Shown in pieces: positions 46,189 through 56,710 of a stretch of 64,000 bases of DNA (its first letter is position 1; the number at the start of each line of letters is the position of its first letter). The notes beneath the pieces are model-generated. The model was given only the letters and a program-made list of their open reading frames with translations. It made no database searches and had not been told where the DNA came from. The stretch covers positions 59,330,828-59,394,827 of the forward strand of contig NC_063172.1 in the NCBI RefSeq assembly GCF_023159225.1, in the 5' to 3' direction. The DNA comes from Perognathus longimembris pacificus (lineage: Eukaryota > Chordata > Mammalia > Rodentia > Heteromyidae). The position numbers and the translations under genes were made by a program.

Positions 46189-46397
46189 TTTTTTTTTTTT
46201 TTTTTGCCAGTCCTGGGCCTTGGACTCAGGGCCTGAGCACTGTCCCTGGCTTCTTTTGCTCAAGGCTAGCACTCTGCCACTTGAGCCACAGCGCCACTTC
46301 TGGCTATTTTCTGTATATGTGGTGCTGGGGAATTGAACCCAGGGCTTCATGTATAGGAGGCAAGCGCTCTTGCCACTAGGCCATATCCTCAGCCCCA
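46189..46397 (-). repeat. IDL-Geo SINE, young
   Basis: Near-consensus complement with a perfect 15-bp target duplication TGTTATTGGCTTTTT (46174-46188 and 46398-46412). Confidence 0.95.
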
Positions 46398-46412
46398 TGT
46401 TATTGGCTTTTT

Positions 46413-46482
46413 GAGACAGGGTCTATGTAGCCTCAGACACCCAAGTGCTGGGATTACAGGCATGGGCTACCATGCCCAGCGT
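46413..46482 (-). repeat. B1-like SINE head
   Basis: 'caagtgctgggattacaggc' and 'atgggctaccatgcccagc' in antisense. The young IDL-Geo landed at its tail. Confidence 0.7.
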
Positions 46483-46514
46483 GTGTTAGTAATTTTGCTA
46501 TTTAAAATGGTAGT

Positions 46515-46750
46515 GTTGAGACAGACACTTGTGGCTCATGCCTGTAATCCTAGCTACTCAAAAGGCTGCGATCTGAAGATTGCAGTTCAGGCCAGCCAAG
46601 GCAGGAAAGTCTGAGACTCGTATCTCCAATTAACTGCCAGAAAAACAGAAGTGGAGCTGTGGCTTGATATGATAGAGTGCTAGCCCTGAGCCCAAAAAGC
46701 TCAGGGACAGCACTCAAGCCCTGAATTCAAGCCCCATGACCAAAAAAAAA
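46515..46750 (+). repeat. B1-Geo composite SINE
   Basis: 'cacttgtggctcatgcctgt' to 'ccccatgaccaaaaaaaaa'. Full-length. Confidence 0.88.
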
Positions 46751-47192
46751 GATAGTGCTGAAGTCTGTGCAGATGTGTTTTATGGGGAAAATACTTCTCC
46801 TTTCAAAAAGGAGAACTGCTGGTAGTTGTGAGTTCAGTGTTAACGATTCAACAGTACATTTTCTATAAGGGGACTTTCTACAGTCAAGGCTATGTTTTAG
46901 ACCAGCTGATGACAAAGCAACCATAGGATTATAGGGAAACTAACTAGGTATTTCTCTCAACAGAAATAACTGAAAAGTCAATAAATCAGTGCTCTTGGCA
47001 ACTTTCTGGAACCTAACTACTGTGAATAATGAGAATCAGCTGCCCGCGATGGATAGGCAAGTAAGAGGATATTAAACAGTGAAAGCATCTCAACAAGAAA
47101 ATTACAGAAGCAAAAGCAGAACTTAAAGGAACATTATTATTTGGAGGGTGAACAGATGATAAAATGCTAGAGGATGCTCAAAAGAAATTCTT

Positions 47193-48234
47193 TTTTTTTT
47201 AACAACAATTTTTTTTTATTAATTGGACATAAATTTTTTTACAAGGTGTTGTGCAAAGAGGGTGCAGTTACATAGTAGGGCAGTGTGTACATTTCTTATG
47301 ATATCTTACGACCTGTTTTTCTATCCCTTGTCTAGGTCAGGTTGACATATATGCAATATACAATGTATCAAGAACATATACAGTATTCACAGAATTGGTC
47401 TCTACTGTCTCTCCGTCTCCCTTTGTTAACAGTCATATATCAGGGAGATCATGCCCCTTTGTTTTCTGTGTTCTAGGCTTGTCTCACTCAACATTATTTG
47501 TTCGAGTTCTGACCATTTCCCTGCGAATAACAGTATTTCACCATTCCTAATCGCTATGTAGTATTCCATTGTGTATAAGTACCATATTTTTTGGATCCAT
47601 TCATCTGTGGAGGGACATCTGGGTTGTTTCCATATTTTGGCTATTGTGAATTGTGCCGCGATAAACATGGAAGTACAAATGCCTTTTTGATATCTTGGAT
47701 TTTGCTGTTTAGGATAGATGCCTAAGAGTGGTATGGCTGGGTCATAGGGTAGGTCTATATTGAGCTTTTTGAGAAACTTCCATACTGTTCTCCAAAGTGG
47801 TTGTACTAATTTGCACTCCCACCAACAATGGAGAAGGGTTCCTCTTTCCCCACAGCCCCTCCAGCATTTGTTGTTGCCTGAGTTCAGAGTATAGGCCATT
47901 CTAACTGGGGTGAGGTGGTATCTCAGGGTTGTTTTTATTTGCATTTCCTTTACTAGCAGGGATGTTGAGCATTTCCTCATGTGTTTCTTTGCCATTTTTA
48001 TATCTTCTCTTGTGAAGTCTCTCTTTAGCTCTTTTGCCCATTTCCTAATTGGTTTATTGGGCTTGGAGGGGCTTAGTTTTTTGAGTTCTCTGAAGATGAC
48101 CGATATCAGGCCTTTGTCTGTTGCTGTGCTGGTAAATATCCTTTCCCATATCGTTGGCTGTCTTTCTATTTTGGTGGCTATGTCCTTAGCTGTGCAGAAA
48201 CTTTTTAATTTGTAGTAGTCCCATTTGTCGAGTT
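47193..48234 (-). mobile_element. young 5'-truncated L1 (ORF2 C-terminus, 3'UTR, A-tail)
   Basis: Flanked by a perfect 14-bp target duplication CAAAAGAAATTCTT (47179-47192 and 48235-48248). The ORF2 part (stop at 47426; frame open from about 48234) has no premature stop over about 270 codons and includes [20 protein letters not shown] and the Cys-rich [19 protein letters not shown]. This is the C-terminal region of ORF2p, lacking endonuclease and reverse transcriptase, so the copy cannot move on its own. The 3'UTR (47193-47425) is about 240 bp shorter than in the copy at 6070. Confidence 0.95.
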
Positions 48235-48372
48235 CAAAAGAAATTCTTAGTTGGTAAAAAGAGATGTTGGGAATGGGACACTAAATCTCAAGGGAGGAAG
48301 AGCCAGCAGTCTCGGGAGCTTCAGGGTTGCTCCTAGAAGATACAGATGGTTTAAAAAAAAAAAAAAAAAAAA

Positions 48373-48608
48373 GAGGAAGCTGGGTGCCAGTGGTTCATAT
48401 CTGTAATCCTAGCTATTGAGGAGACCGAGATCTGAGGTCTGAGGTTCAAATCCAGTCCAGGCAGGAAAGCCTACGAGACTCCTAACTCTAATTAAGTGCC
48501 CCTGCCCCCAAACCCAGAAGTGGATCTGTGACTCAAAGTGGTAGAGCACTAGCCATGAGCAAAACAGCTCGGGGACAGCACCCAGGCCCCGAGTTCCAGG
48601 CTTTCCTC
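48373..48608 (+). repeat. B1-Geo composite SINE
   Basis: Preceded by an A run (48352-48372). Head 'gctgggtgccagtggttcat', Geo half to 'ccccgagttccaggc'. Confidence 0.85.
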
Positions 48609-48863
48609 CTCCCCTCCCCTAAATGTACTTTTGGGTGTAGAAGACCTGAATTTCAACCTAGTTATGCTTCTGAATAGCTGAATGACATGAAAAAAATCAT
48701 TTTATTTTTTTGGTCCTCAATTACTTCAGCTAAATCAATAATGACAATATCTGAGTAGGTATTGCCATAGAAAAGTTGCTATAGAGGCCATGAAATAATA
48801 TATAAGATCCAAGAAAATTTCTACCTGTAAATAGTATATGTCTTCTATTTTTAAAAACCTCAA

Positions 48864-49110
48864 CCAGTTTCTGGTGGCTCATGCCTGTAATCCTAGCTAC
48901 TCAAGAGGCTGAGATCTGAGCATCATAGAAGCCAGCCCTGGCAGAAAAGTCCCCATGAGACTCTTACCTCCAGTTAACCACTCAAAAACTGAAGGTGGAG
49001 CTGTGGATCAAAGTGATAGAGCCCTAGCCTTGAGCAAAAGAGCTCAGGGACAATGCCCAGGCCCTGAGTTCAAGCCCCACCACCACACACCAAAAAAAAA
49101 AAAAAAACAC
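48864..49110 (+). repeat. B1-Geo composite SINE
   Basis: 'tctggtggctcatgcctgta' to an A-tail of about 15 near 49093-49107. Confidence 0.88.
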
Positions 49111-49283
49111 CCAAAAACAAACAAACAAGAACAACGCTCATATGTTAAAGGATAGAACAAAGCAACTGTGTGTTGCCATGAACTCTGTTCTTGACTCAGT
49201 GATGTCCAGCATAAGTAAAACTACACAAATGTCAGTTCACTCCTTATCTCTCTGTTGCTCTCATGCTTACTCTCTTCCTCCTA

Positions 49284-49565
49284 TGGTGCTACTGAGGTTT
49301 GAATTCAGAGCTTCGCTCTTATTCTACAACTTGAACACCATGGAGGCGGGCTGATTATTTTTTCTCTGCTTATTTGTGAAGTAGGGTCTCCATTTTTGCC
49401 CAGGCTGGACTGGACTGTGATCCTGCTCTTCACAGTTGCCACCAATCTGAGCTAATGCATGCATGCCAACATACCCTGCTATCAGTTGAGCTCAGCCTCA
49501 AACTGTGACCCACCCAATCTCTGCCTCCTTAGTAACTAGGATTTCTACTAGATAAGAGCCTTGGT
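49284..49565 (-). repeat. old ID and B1 SINE remnants
   Basis: ID-like 'ggtttgaattcagagcttcg', then B1-like 'agtagggtctccatttttgc' and 'ctgcctccttagtaactagg' in antisense. Confidence 0.4.
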
Positions 49566-49802
49566 CCTGGCTTCTTTTTATTTCTTGACTTTCTGTGAAT
49601 GGAAAAGGGCTTTGGTAATTGTGAAATCTGGGTTTCCTATTGCCTCCATTCACCTATCCACTTAGTTAAGCACTAAATGTACACATTCTTTCGGAATCTG
49701 TCTCAAGACTAAATCTCTAGTCCAGATCTATCTCCTCTCTACCACCCAAAATCCATGTTCAGTCTCTTCTCATAAACTTCTACTCTGTACTGTAAGTTTG
49801 CG

Positions 49803-50012
49803 GAGTACTGGTGGTTCATGTCTGTAATCTTAGTCTGAGATTTGAGGATCATGGTTCAAAGCCAGCCAGGGCAAGAAGGCCTGTGAGACTCTTCAATACC
49901 CACCAAAAAGCCAGGAGTGGAGCTGTGGCTCAAGACGTAGAGCCTAGGCTAGCCTGGAGCAAAAAAAAAACTCAAGGACAGGGCCCAGTCCCTGAGTTTA
50001 AGTGCCAGTACC

Positions 50013-50053
<41 letters not shown>
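49803..50053 (+). repeat. B1-Geo composite SINE with (CA)n tail
   Basis: Head partly deleted; Geo half 'gctgtggctcaagacgtaga'. The tail is a (CA)20 run at 50014-50053. Confidence 0.85.
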
Positions 50054-50055
<2 letters not shown>

Positions 50056-50635
50056 CAATAACTTCAAATGTAAGACTTAGGAACTATATTGTCACTTACT
50101 GCAGACTGGCTTCAGTTCTTATTTTGTTTCTTTGGGTATAAAATGGCAATAACAACACTTACATAGCAGAAGAATAAATGAGATTATACATGAAATATAC
50201 TGTAGGGGAGAAAAATTCCTTCCTTACTCTCTGATTCTAAAGCTAGATACTTGAAACAAACTAAATTAAAAGTTTAATAGGTTTTACTTTTCCTCATTTA
50301 TAATAGTTAGAGTGTGCTTATAAGTCTACAAGTGAACCCAATGGATAGTAAAAAACAAAAAATTATACTTGACATGAAAAATTAAACTGGACTCTAACAT
50401 TTGCACAGTGTAACCAAAGGAGAATACTCTTAGAAGAGGATCACAAGGGCTCAATAGCTATGTGCATAGAATCATATAAAATGATGCTAATTGAAATGAA
50501 TTCTGAGAAATGGAAACAAGATTTTAAAAATTTTACTTTTTGTGGTTTTTTTTTTCTTTCTGTTTTCCCCCTTTTAGCTCTGTTTATTTCTCTATCTTTT
50601 ATCTTGTATGTAAGTTATCTGATTCGGAGAGGGAA
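50054..50635. other. unassigned AT-rich sequence
   Basis: No gene or clear repeat. Confidence 0.35.
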
Positions 50636-50870
50636 AGGGATGCACAGAAATGGTTGGACAAAGGGTGAACAAATGAGGCAGTGATACTCACTAAACACTA
50701 TGTTGGAAATGAACTATACAACTTGGGAGGAGAGGGGGGTTGGGAGGGAAAGAACTGGGAGAAAATGAGGGAAGAGATGACGCTGTTCAAAAAGAAATGT
50801 ACTCTACTTGGCTCATGTAACTGTAACCCCTCTAAACATCACTTTCACAATAAACTTTTTCAATGAAACA
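50636..50870 (+). mobile_element. L1 3'UTR fragment
   Basis: 'gaggggggttgggagggaaa', 'aaagaaatgtactctacttg', 'tgtaacccctctaaacatca' and a terminal 'acaataaac'. Typical rodent-type L1 3'UTR end. Confidence 0.6.
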
Positions 50871-50898
50871 GTTTAAACAGGTGAAAATTATGCAAACT

Positions 50899-51107
50899 TT
50901 TTTTTTTTTTTTTTGGCCAGTCCTGGGTCTTGGACTCAGGGCCTGAGCACTGTCCCTGGCTTCTTCCCGCTCAAGGCTAGCACTCTGCCACTTGAGCCAC
51001 AGCGCCCCTTCTGGCCGTTTTCCATATATGTGGTGCTGGGGAATCGAACAGAGAGCTTCATGTGTAGGAGGCAAGAGCACTCTTGCCACTAGGCCATATC
51101 CCCAGCC
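50899..51107 (-). repeat. IDL-Geo SINE
   Basis: Near-consensus complement with short duplication CAAACTTT (about 50892 and 51109). Confidence 0.92.
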
Positions 51108-51115
51108 CACAAACT

Positions 51116-51178
51116 TTATTTTTTACAGCACTGGAGATTGAACCCAGGGCCTTGAGTTTGCTATGCAAGTGCCAGCCT
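51116..51178 (-). repeat. ID-like SINE monomer
   Basis: 'actggagattgaacccaggg' and 'ttgctatgcaagtgccagcc' in antisense; truncated. Confidence 0.55.
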
Positions 51179-51739
51179 TGGAGGTTATTGTTGTTACTTT
51201 TTTGAGACAATTTTCCTCACTTCTTAAGTTAGCATAAGACAAATTTCCTAACATCTTTACTTACATTCACCTAGCTACCATGTCCAGCTGCAATTATGTA
51301 ATACAAGTTTTCCTGTATATGGTTGTCCTTATAAAATGAAAAAAAAAACATCTACATGATTGGGTTTACCTACTATGTGAACCAAGAAAGGCAATCTGGG
51401 AAAGTAGCTAGAGAGCTATGTGTTAGAATAGGTCTGTCTGCACAGACTTTTCTTGGTCTTAATTTTTTCCTTGTCTCTGATGGTAAGATTTCTTTCCTCC
51501 AGGGATAGAGAGGATATTTTTCAATTGAAAGTATGTTTCTTGCTTTTTCAGGGGTAGGGGTGGGGGTGGAGGAGGAAGGTTACAGTAATCCTGCACTTGG
51601 GCTCTGTGAGTAGCTTTGTAACCATTTGATAAATTTGATAAGTAAAAGTCCAAATTAATTCCTAACTTCCCTGTTAACCCACTGGATAGGACACCAGTAA
51701 GTTTAAAATGGCCAAACAACCTCAACCCACGGGTTGACA

Positions 51740-52080
51740 AGAGAAGAATTCAGACAGGATGCAAACACAAGCAAAACTGTCAGAAAAAAAATTTATTAGA
51801 ACAGACACACGGCCGAGAAAGACTGTGTTCCACGGTACCACAGGAAAGATGGCAGTTCAGTTTATCTCCATCGCCTTGGGTCAGACCCAGGCCATCTTCC
51901 TGGTTATGGAGCTTGGTCTTAGGCTAAACAGTGAGTATGAGATGCCTTTCTGGTTGATGGGTCTCCTTGCTGTTTCCTGTGAGGTTGTGACAAAAGTCTC
52001 ACTGCGCGGGTCTTCAGTTGTTCCTTCTTTTGTCATTCGCTGTCAGGCCAGGTGCTGGTTTATCAGCCTTTATCCTGCCC
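51740..52080 (-). other. possible LTR or antisense transcript end
   Basis: On the minus strand a polyadenylation signal AATAAA (near 51791-51796) lies after GC-richer sequence ('ctttctcggccgtgtgtctg') and before a T-rich stretch, as in the R/U5 part of an LTR or the terminal exon of an antisense RNA from the CpG island. No target duplication or LTR ends could be fixed. Confidence 0.25.
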
Positions 52081-52494
52081 TCTGCCAGCTGTGTAGGGCG
52101 TCATTTCCCCCCCGCAGACACTTTTCCCAACCCACAATCACCTTGGAGCTCAAAGGCATCAACGTGCCCCAGGCAAGCACCACGTTCCGGAGCGTCCTGC
52201 TCTAGGCCACAGCGCCCAGCACGAGGCACCCGGCAGGCACGATGGCGACAGCCCCCTTCAGACGCCCCGTCTTCACGTAACACCCCCAGCAAAGCTCTGC
52301 TGTGCGTTTGATTATTTTCTTCTTACATCTTTCTTCCTCCCCCCCCCCCCCCCCCCCCCGCCCACTGGATTGAGCCGACTCCGACGTTTCGCTGACGCGC
52401 GCGCACGTCCCCCGCGCCCCCCCCCCCCCGCCACCGCCGCGGCTCCGCCCCCTCCCGTGGGCTTCCCGGCGCGGCGGCTCCGCCTCCTCCCGCC

Positions 52495-52507
52495 GTTGCT
52501 AAGCAAC
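52495..52507. promoter_or_regulatory. X-box (RFX-type) palindrome
   Basis: GTTGCTAAGCAAC is a perfect inverted repeat matching the RFX half-site GTTGC..GCAAC. It lies 55 bp upstream of the start codon. Confidence 0.65.
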
Positions 52508-52510
52508 CGA

Positions 52511-52520
52511 TTCCGGAAGT
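52511..52520 (-). promoter_or_regulatory. ETS-family site
   Basis: TTCCGGAAGT contains the CCGGAAGT core of GABPA/ELK-type factors, typical of housekeeping CpG-island promoters. Confidence 0.55.
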
Positions 52521-52558
52521 CGCCTCAGGCGGTCCGCGGGGCGCAGCGCGCGGGGAGA

Positions 52559-52569
52559 AAGATGGCGGA
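52559..52569 (+). promoter_or_regulatory. YY1-like element over the start codon
   Basis: AAGATGGCGGA agrees with the YY1 motif AANATGGCGG. It also gives a strong Kozak context, with A at -3 and G at +4. Confidence 0.6.
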
Positions 52570-52648
52570 GGGTGGTGGCGGCGCGGGGCCGGAGGAGCAA
52601 GAGGGGCGGTCTTCCAGGCCGCGGCCCCCGAGCGCGCGGGATCTACAG
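52562..52648 (+). CDS. UBXN2B: UBXN2B exon 1 (coding part)
   Basis: UBXN2B (p37) is a cytosolic adaptor of the p97/VCP AAA ATPase, involved in Golgi and ER membrane fusion and, through handling of PP1 complexes, in spindle orientation. This exon encodes residues 1-29: an acidic, Gly-rich start (MAEGGGGAGPEEQEG) then PRPPSARDLQ, which recalls the p37 N-terminus. The ATG was chosen for its strong context and because the frame joins exon 2 in phase 0. The donor is CAG|gtgagg. An upstream open frame exists, but CpG-island sequence without a better ATG argues for this start. The N-terminal region is predicted to be disordered; the SEP and UBX domains lie in later exons beyond the window. Confidence 0.92.
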
Positions 52649-55600
52649 GTGAGGCGGGTTACGGAAGCCGGGCGCCGGCGGCCGGGTGGCGCCGAGGGTC
52701 CCGGGAGGGCGGGGGGCCCACGTGTGGCGGAGCCGGCGCCGACCGCAGCGGGGGGGGGAGGGGAGGGGGGAGGCGCGCACGGCCCGGGAGGCGCGCGGAG
52801 CCGCCGCCGCCGCGCACGTACCCGGGCGCCCCGGTGTCCCGTCCCTCCTCCCCCGCCCCCCTCATCGAGAAGGCCCGCGGAGGCCGGCCTGGCCGGCATC
52901 CTGCGGGGTCGGGCGGCCCACCGGCGGATGGTTCCTTTTTTTTTTTTTTTTTTTTTAAAAGAAATCTGCAGATTTTCTTTTCCCTGGCCGGTGAGAAATC
53001 CGCAGTCACTTGCAAAGTCAACGACCTGCTGCTGCTGGTTTCGCCCGCGGGAATCTCAACTTCCACATCCAAAATGGTTCCTTCTGATCAAGTCGCTTTT
53101 CTTTGTTAAACGAGAGCGCTGACTGCATCCCTCCTGTCTGTAGCCTTTACAGTTATAGAAGGGAGTTGGTGGAACAATGCACACGACCGAAAAACGGAAC
53201 TCGGTGATGTTAGAAACACTCCAGTTCACCAAGTACGAGTGCGCTAAATCCTTCGGGCAGATGCTGACACCCTTTTGCTGTTTTTTTCCATCTCCTTATA
53301 GGTTAACACCTGTAAGGAGAGGTAATAAAAAAAATCTATCTATCTATCTATATATATATATATATATGAGACTGCTTCCACAAACCTTGGCAGAACAGTT
53401 TAATAGCTACACATTCATTCTATGTTTTTGAACCGACCTGTTAACTATCTGCCTTGTCACTTACTGTTAAGATCTAGAAGTGACGATAGTAAAATAGGCC
53501 ATCACATCCGTAGCTGGTACTGGATTACTGTTGAGAGGAACGAAATAAATTTTTTCCGGGAACAGTGATGGACTGAGCATCTAGGAATCCATAGAGTTTA
53601 ATTAGATTAACCAAAGTGGAGCTTTGGTTGGTTTCTGATAAACCTGTAGGCAACCAGTTGAGCTATAATCAACCTGTTAATCCAACCAAACTGTTGCCAG
53701 TCAGGTTGTTGTCTTTGCCTTCCTTTTTTCTTCTGCACTTGGAAGTCAGATCACACTGGTTCTGGGGAATTGTTTTTGTTTGTCTTTGGTTTATGAATAA
53801 ATGCTACTAAATTTAATCCGTCTAAGGAATTTGCCTTTTCAAGCTTGTTAAGCCATTTGGGAGCCTTCAGACTTTTTACAAAGGCATCAGAGATGAGTAA
53901 ACTACAGAGCTTAACATTTTAAAGAAGAGTTATCATTGAATGCCCCCCAAAAGTAGTTAATAGGAAGAAGAATTTGAAGAATGTAGATATGACTGAAACC
54001 TCAATGATACTTCCAAGTGTCCCTGTTTCAGAGGTTCTAAAGAGAATTAAACATGAGGAACTTATCCACCTCCATGTTTTCTAATGTGGACCTAAGAGTC
54101 AGCATGAGATGTTTAAAAAAACAAAAGGTGGAGGAGGGGGCAATTGGCCACATCAACTTTGGTTCTGAGAATTTAGGAGAAAAGTCGTGGCCTCTATGGT
54201 CTGCGTCTTCACTTCTAAACTGCAGGTGATGAGAATTAATGGTGTCTGTTAAGGGCCTATGCACAGTTCCTGTATTATCCTGGCTCTGTCTTTGTGTGCA
54301 AAGTGTGCTGTAACATCACTAGGTAGTTTACTCTAATGCCGTTAATGTTAAGATTGTGGAGTGATATCCACTCTCAAATCCATTTCTTTTTTATGTGAAA
54401 AGTGAGCATTGTTTAATGATGACTTGGTACCTAGCAAATGGTTGACACACAATCTAGTGAATCAATATATAATGAATAGTTCAAGATACTCTTGCAGACA
54501 TACTTGCATAAAGTTTTTTTCTCTTTCTGCTTTATGGCAGGCAGGCGAATGGTAAGAAGGTAACAAATTTATTAATAATAATTTGATATACCACTAATAG
54601 TATTTAAGTTGATCATCTATCCTCTAAGATTTAATTGGAATGTGAAGGACTTGCAAGAAACAACCATAATGATATGTCAAGAAATAAAGTATGTATCAAA
54701 GGTTTTAAAGACTTGAATAATGTTATTCCCAAGTGATTTCTTAGATATCAAATACTTCTGAACTATTTTATTGTTAATGTAGACATGTTTATTGTAAAAC
54801 CTACCTAGTTAGTCCAGTTTTCAGTAGATACTTTTTATTCTCTGACAGCTTGCAATGAATCTTTCTGGGTTGGGAAGAACAAGCAATAAACCTCTTTAAG
54901 TGTATCTTAGCTGCCATTCAGTGTGGAGTCTTATCAGTGTTAAAATAGCAAAGGAGTGTTTATACATCTTGCCTTGGAGAGCTGTATAGCATCTCCTAAA
55001 GGCTTTATAGCCCTGTGATCCTCTAACTTACTGTATACTTGAAAATTTCATTTGGACTTAAACCAAGAGTAGGCATCCTAGCTCCTTTCACCTCCCCAGG
55101 CTGGGCAGTGTTCAGTGGGAAAGTTTAGGGTGGTGGTGTTAAGACAAGAGTAAACCCCCAAATTACCTCAGTGTTTACTAGTAGCTGCCAAGTACTCTAT
55201 TGGAAATAGTGTAGTAAGAGAGATAAAGCAGGAAAAGTTCACAAATACAATCTGAGCATCCCTAATTTAAAAATCTAAAATGTTTTGAGCACATGAGCTT
55301 TGGATTTTCTTTTTTTAATTCTGGTATTCACCTAGTAAAGTCTGTGTAGGTATGCCAGAATCTGGAACTTTGAAATTTAAAATACTTTTGGTCCTATGCC
55401 ACTTGACACTTGAGTAAAAGATACTTAACCTGTAATGACAACATGATGTGTAATGTAAAAATTATTAGGCAGTCAGCATGTGCAATGAGGACTTAGAAAT
55501 GTTACGGTTTTGTATAGATTATCTGAAATGAGCCTTCGAACAGACATTTCCACTTACAGGAGTGGCATGAAAGTATTTCAGCTCAGATGAAATAATAAAA

Positions 55601-55739
55601 TTGGATCCGGAGGAAATCCACCAAAGACTACTAACATTTTTGTTGACATGTAAATACTTAAGAACTAATGTTTAGAGAAGGTAAAGAATATGCACAAAGT
55701 TACACAGTGCCTGAGCTGAAATATAAGTTTAAGTTCAAA

Positions 55740-55984
55740 TTTGAGATGGTAGCACATACCTATAATTGTACTTACTCAGGAAGCTGAGATTAGAGGATTG
55801 TGGTTCAGAGCCAGCCCAGACAGGAGAGTCAGTGAAACTCTTCTCCAATTAAGCACCAAAAAAGCTAAAAGTGGATGTGTGGCCCAAGTGATAGAGTACT
55901 AGCTTTGAGCCAAAAAGCTCAGGGACAGCACCCAGGCCCTGAGATCAGGTTCCAGGACTGGTGGGCGTGTGCATACGCACGCGT

Positions 55985-56017
<33 letters not shown>
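55740..56017 (+). repeat. B1-Geo composite SINE with (CA)n tail
   Basis: In intron 1, sense to the gene. Head 'gatggtagcacatacctata', Geo half to 'gagatcaggttccaggactg', then GCACGCG/(CA)n at about 55975-56017. Confidence 0.82.
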
Positions 56018-56021
<4 letters not shown>

Positions 56022-56279
56022 TTAGTTCTGTAAGCTTACAGAGCAACTTAAAATGTTCATTTTTAACAAAATGACATATAGTAGTAAGTTGTTGCCTGTG
56101 TGAAGGGTGGGGTGGAGTAGGAGTACACAAAAAATTAGGAAAAATATAACTTTATTTTTGTTTTATGTACTTATTTTAAAACTTGACTTATCTTTTACCT
56201 ATCATGCACGAGTCTCAGGGCTCAATCACCAACGCTGTGCACTGAGTTTCTCTCTGATGAGGAATCTAGGCACTCTGCT

Positions 56280-56710
56280 AGTCTTTGTGCATCAAGGCCC
56301 TTCCCAGCAGTGTGCTTCCCTTTGGGATGGAGGAGGCTGTGGAAATCAAATGACTTGGAGGGTTTGGGGTTGGGGCCTCTGTCACACTTGACAGCAAACA
56401 CATACTGGGATGCAATTCCTGAAGGAGGAGGGCCTCAGTGCTTTTGAATACCACCCAACACTTTATCTCCCTTTGTGGAAGGAGGCTGTGGTGATCACAT
56501 GATTCCGAAAGCCAAAGCACAGGGCTCTCAGACTTACCTGGCAGCTAACACTTGCTAAGATTCAGGTCATGGAAGTAGGTTTCTATGCTTTCATACTCTG
56601 CCCAGTAGTTTGCCTCCTTGAGTAAGAGAAGTCGTATCACATGATTCAAAGATTCTAGGCTCGTGAGTCTCAGCTCCCCCTGGCAGTCAACAGAAATCCA
56701 GGAGGCTGGA
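56280..56710. repeat. degenerate tandem repeat, about 150-bp period
   Basis: Three diverged units are recognisable by 'gaggctgtggaaatcaaatg' (about 56332), 'gaggctgtggtgatcacatg' (about 56482) and 'gaagtcgtatcacatgattc' (about 56628). Each is followed by a CTC..C(T)GGCAG..AACA block. The spacing is about 148-150 bp. The source family is not recognised. Confidence 0.55.

Larger units (their letters stand above)
52081..52960 (+). promoter_or_regulatory. UBXN2B CpG-island promoter
   Basis: Base composition switches to GC-rich with frequent CpG from about 52080, densest at 52360-52930, spanning the first coding exon. It has no obvious TATA box. It contains a C21 run (52339-52359) and a C13 run (52417-52429), a GCGCGCGCAC NRF1-like stretch (about 52397-52406), a perfect palindromic X-box, an ETS site and a YY1-like site on the start codon. 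Such TATA-less islands drive broad expression with dispersed start sites. Confidence 0.85.

Noticed and set aside
1..52000. FAM110B coding exon expected upstream by synteny
   Set aside because: Its long single coding exon would give an open frame of several hundred codons; none is present, so it must lie outside the window.
52370..53122. 250-codon open frame across the CpG island
   Set aside because: It is GC-rich open frame running through UBXN2B exon 1 and past its consensus splice donor. The real coding part is only 52562-52648.
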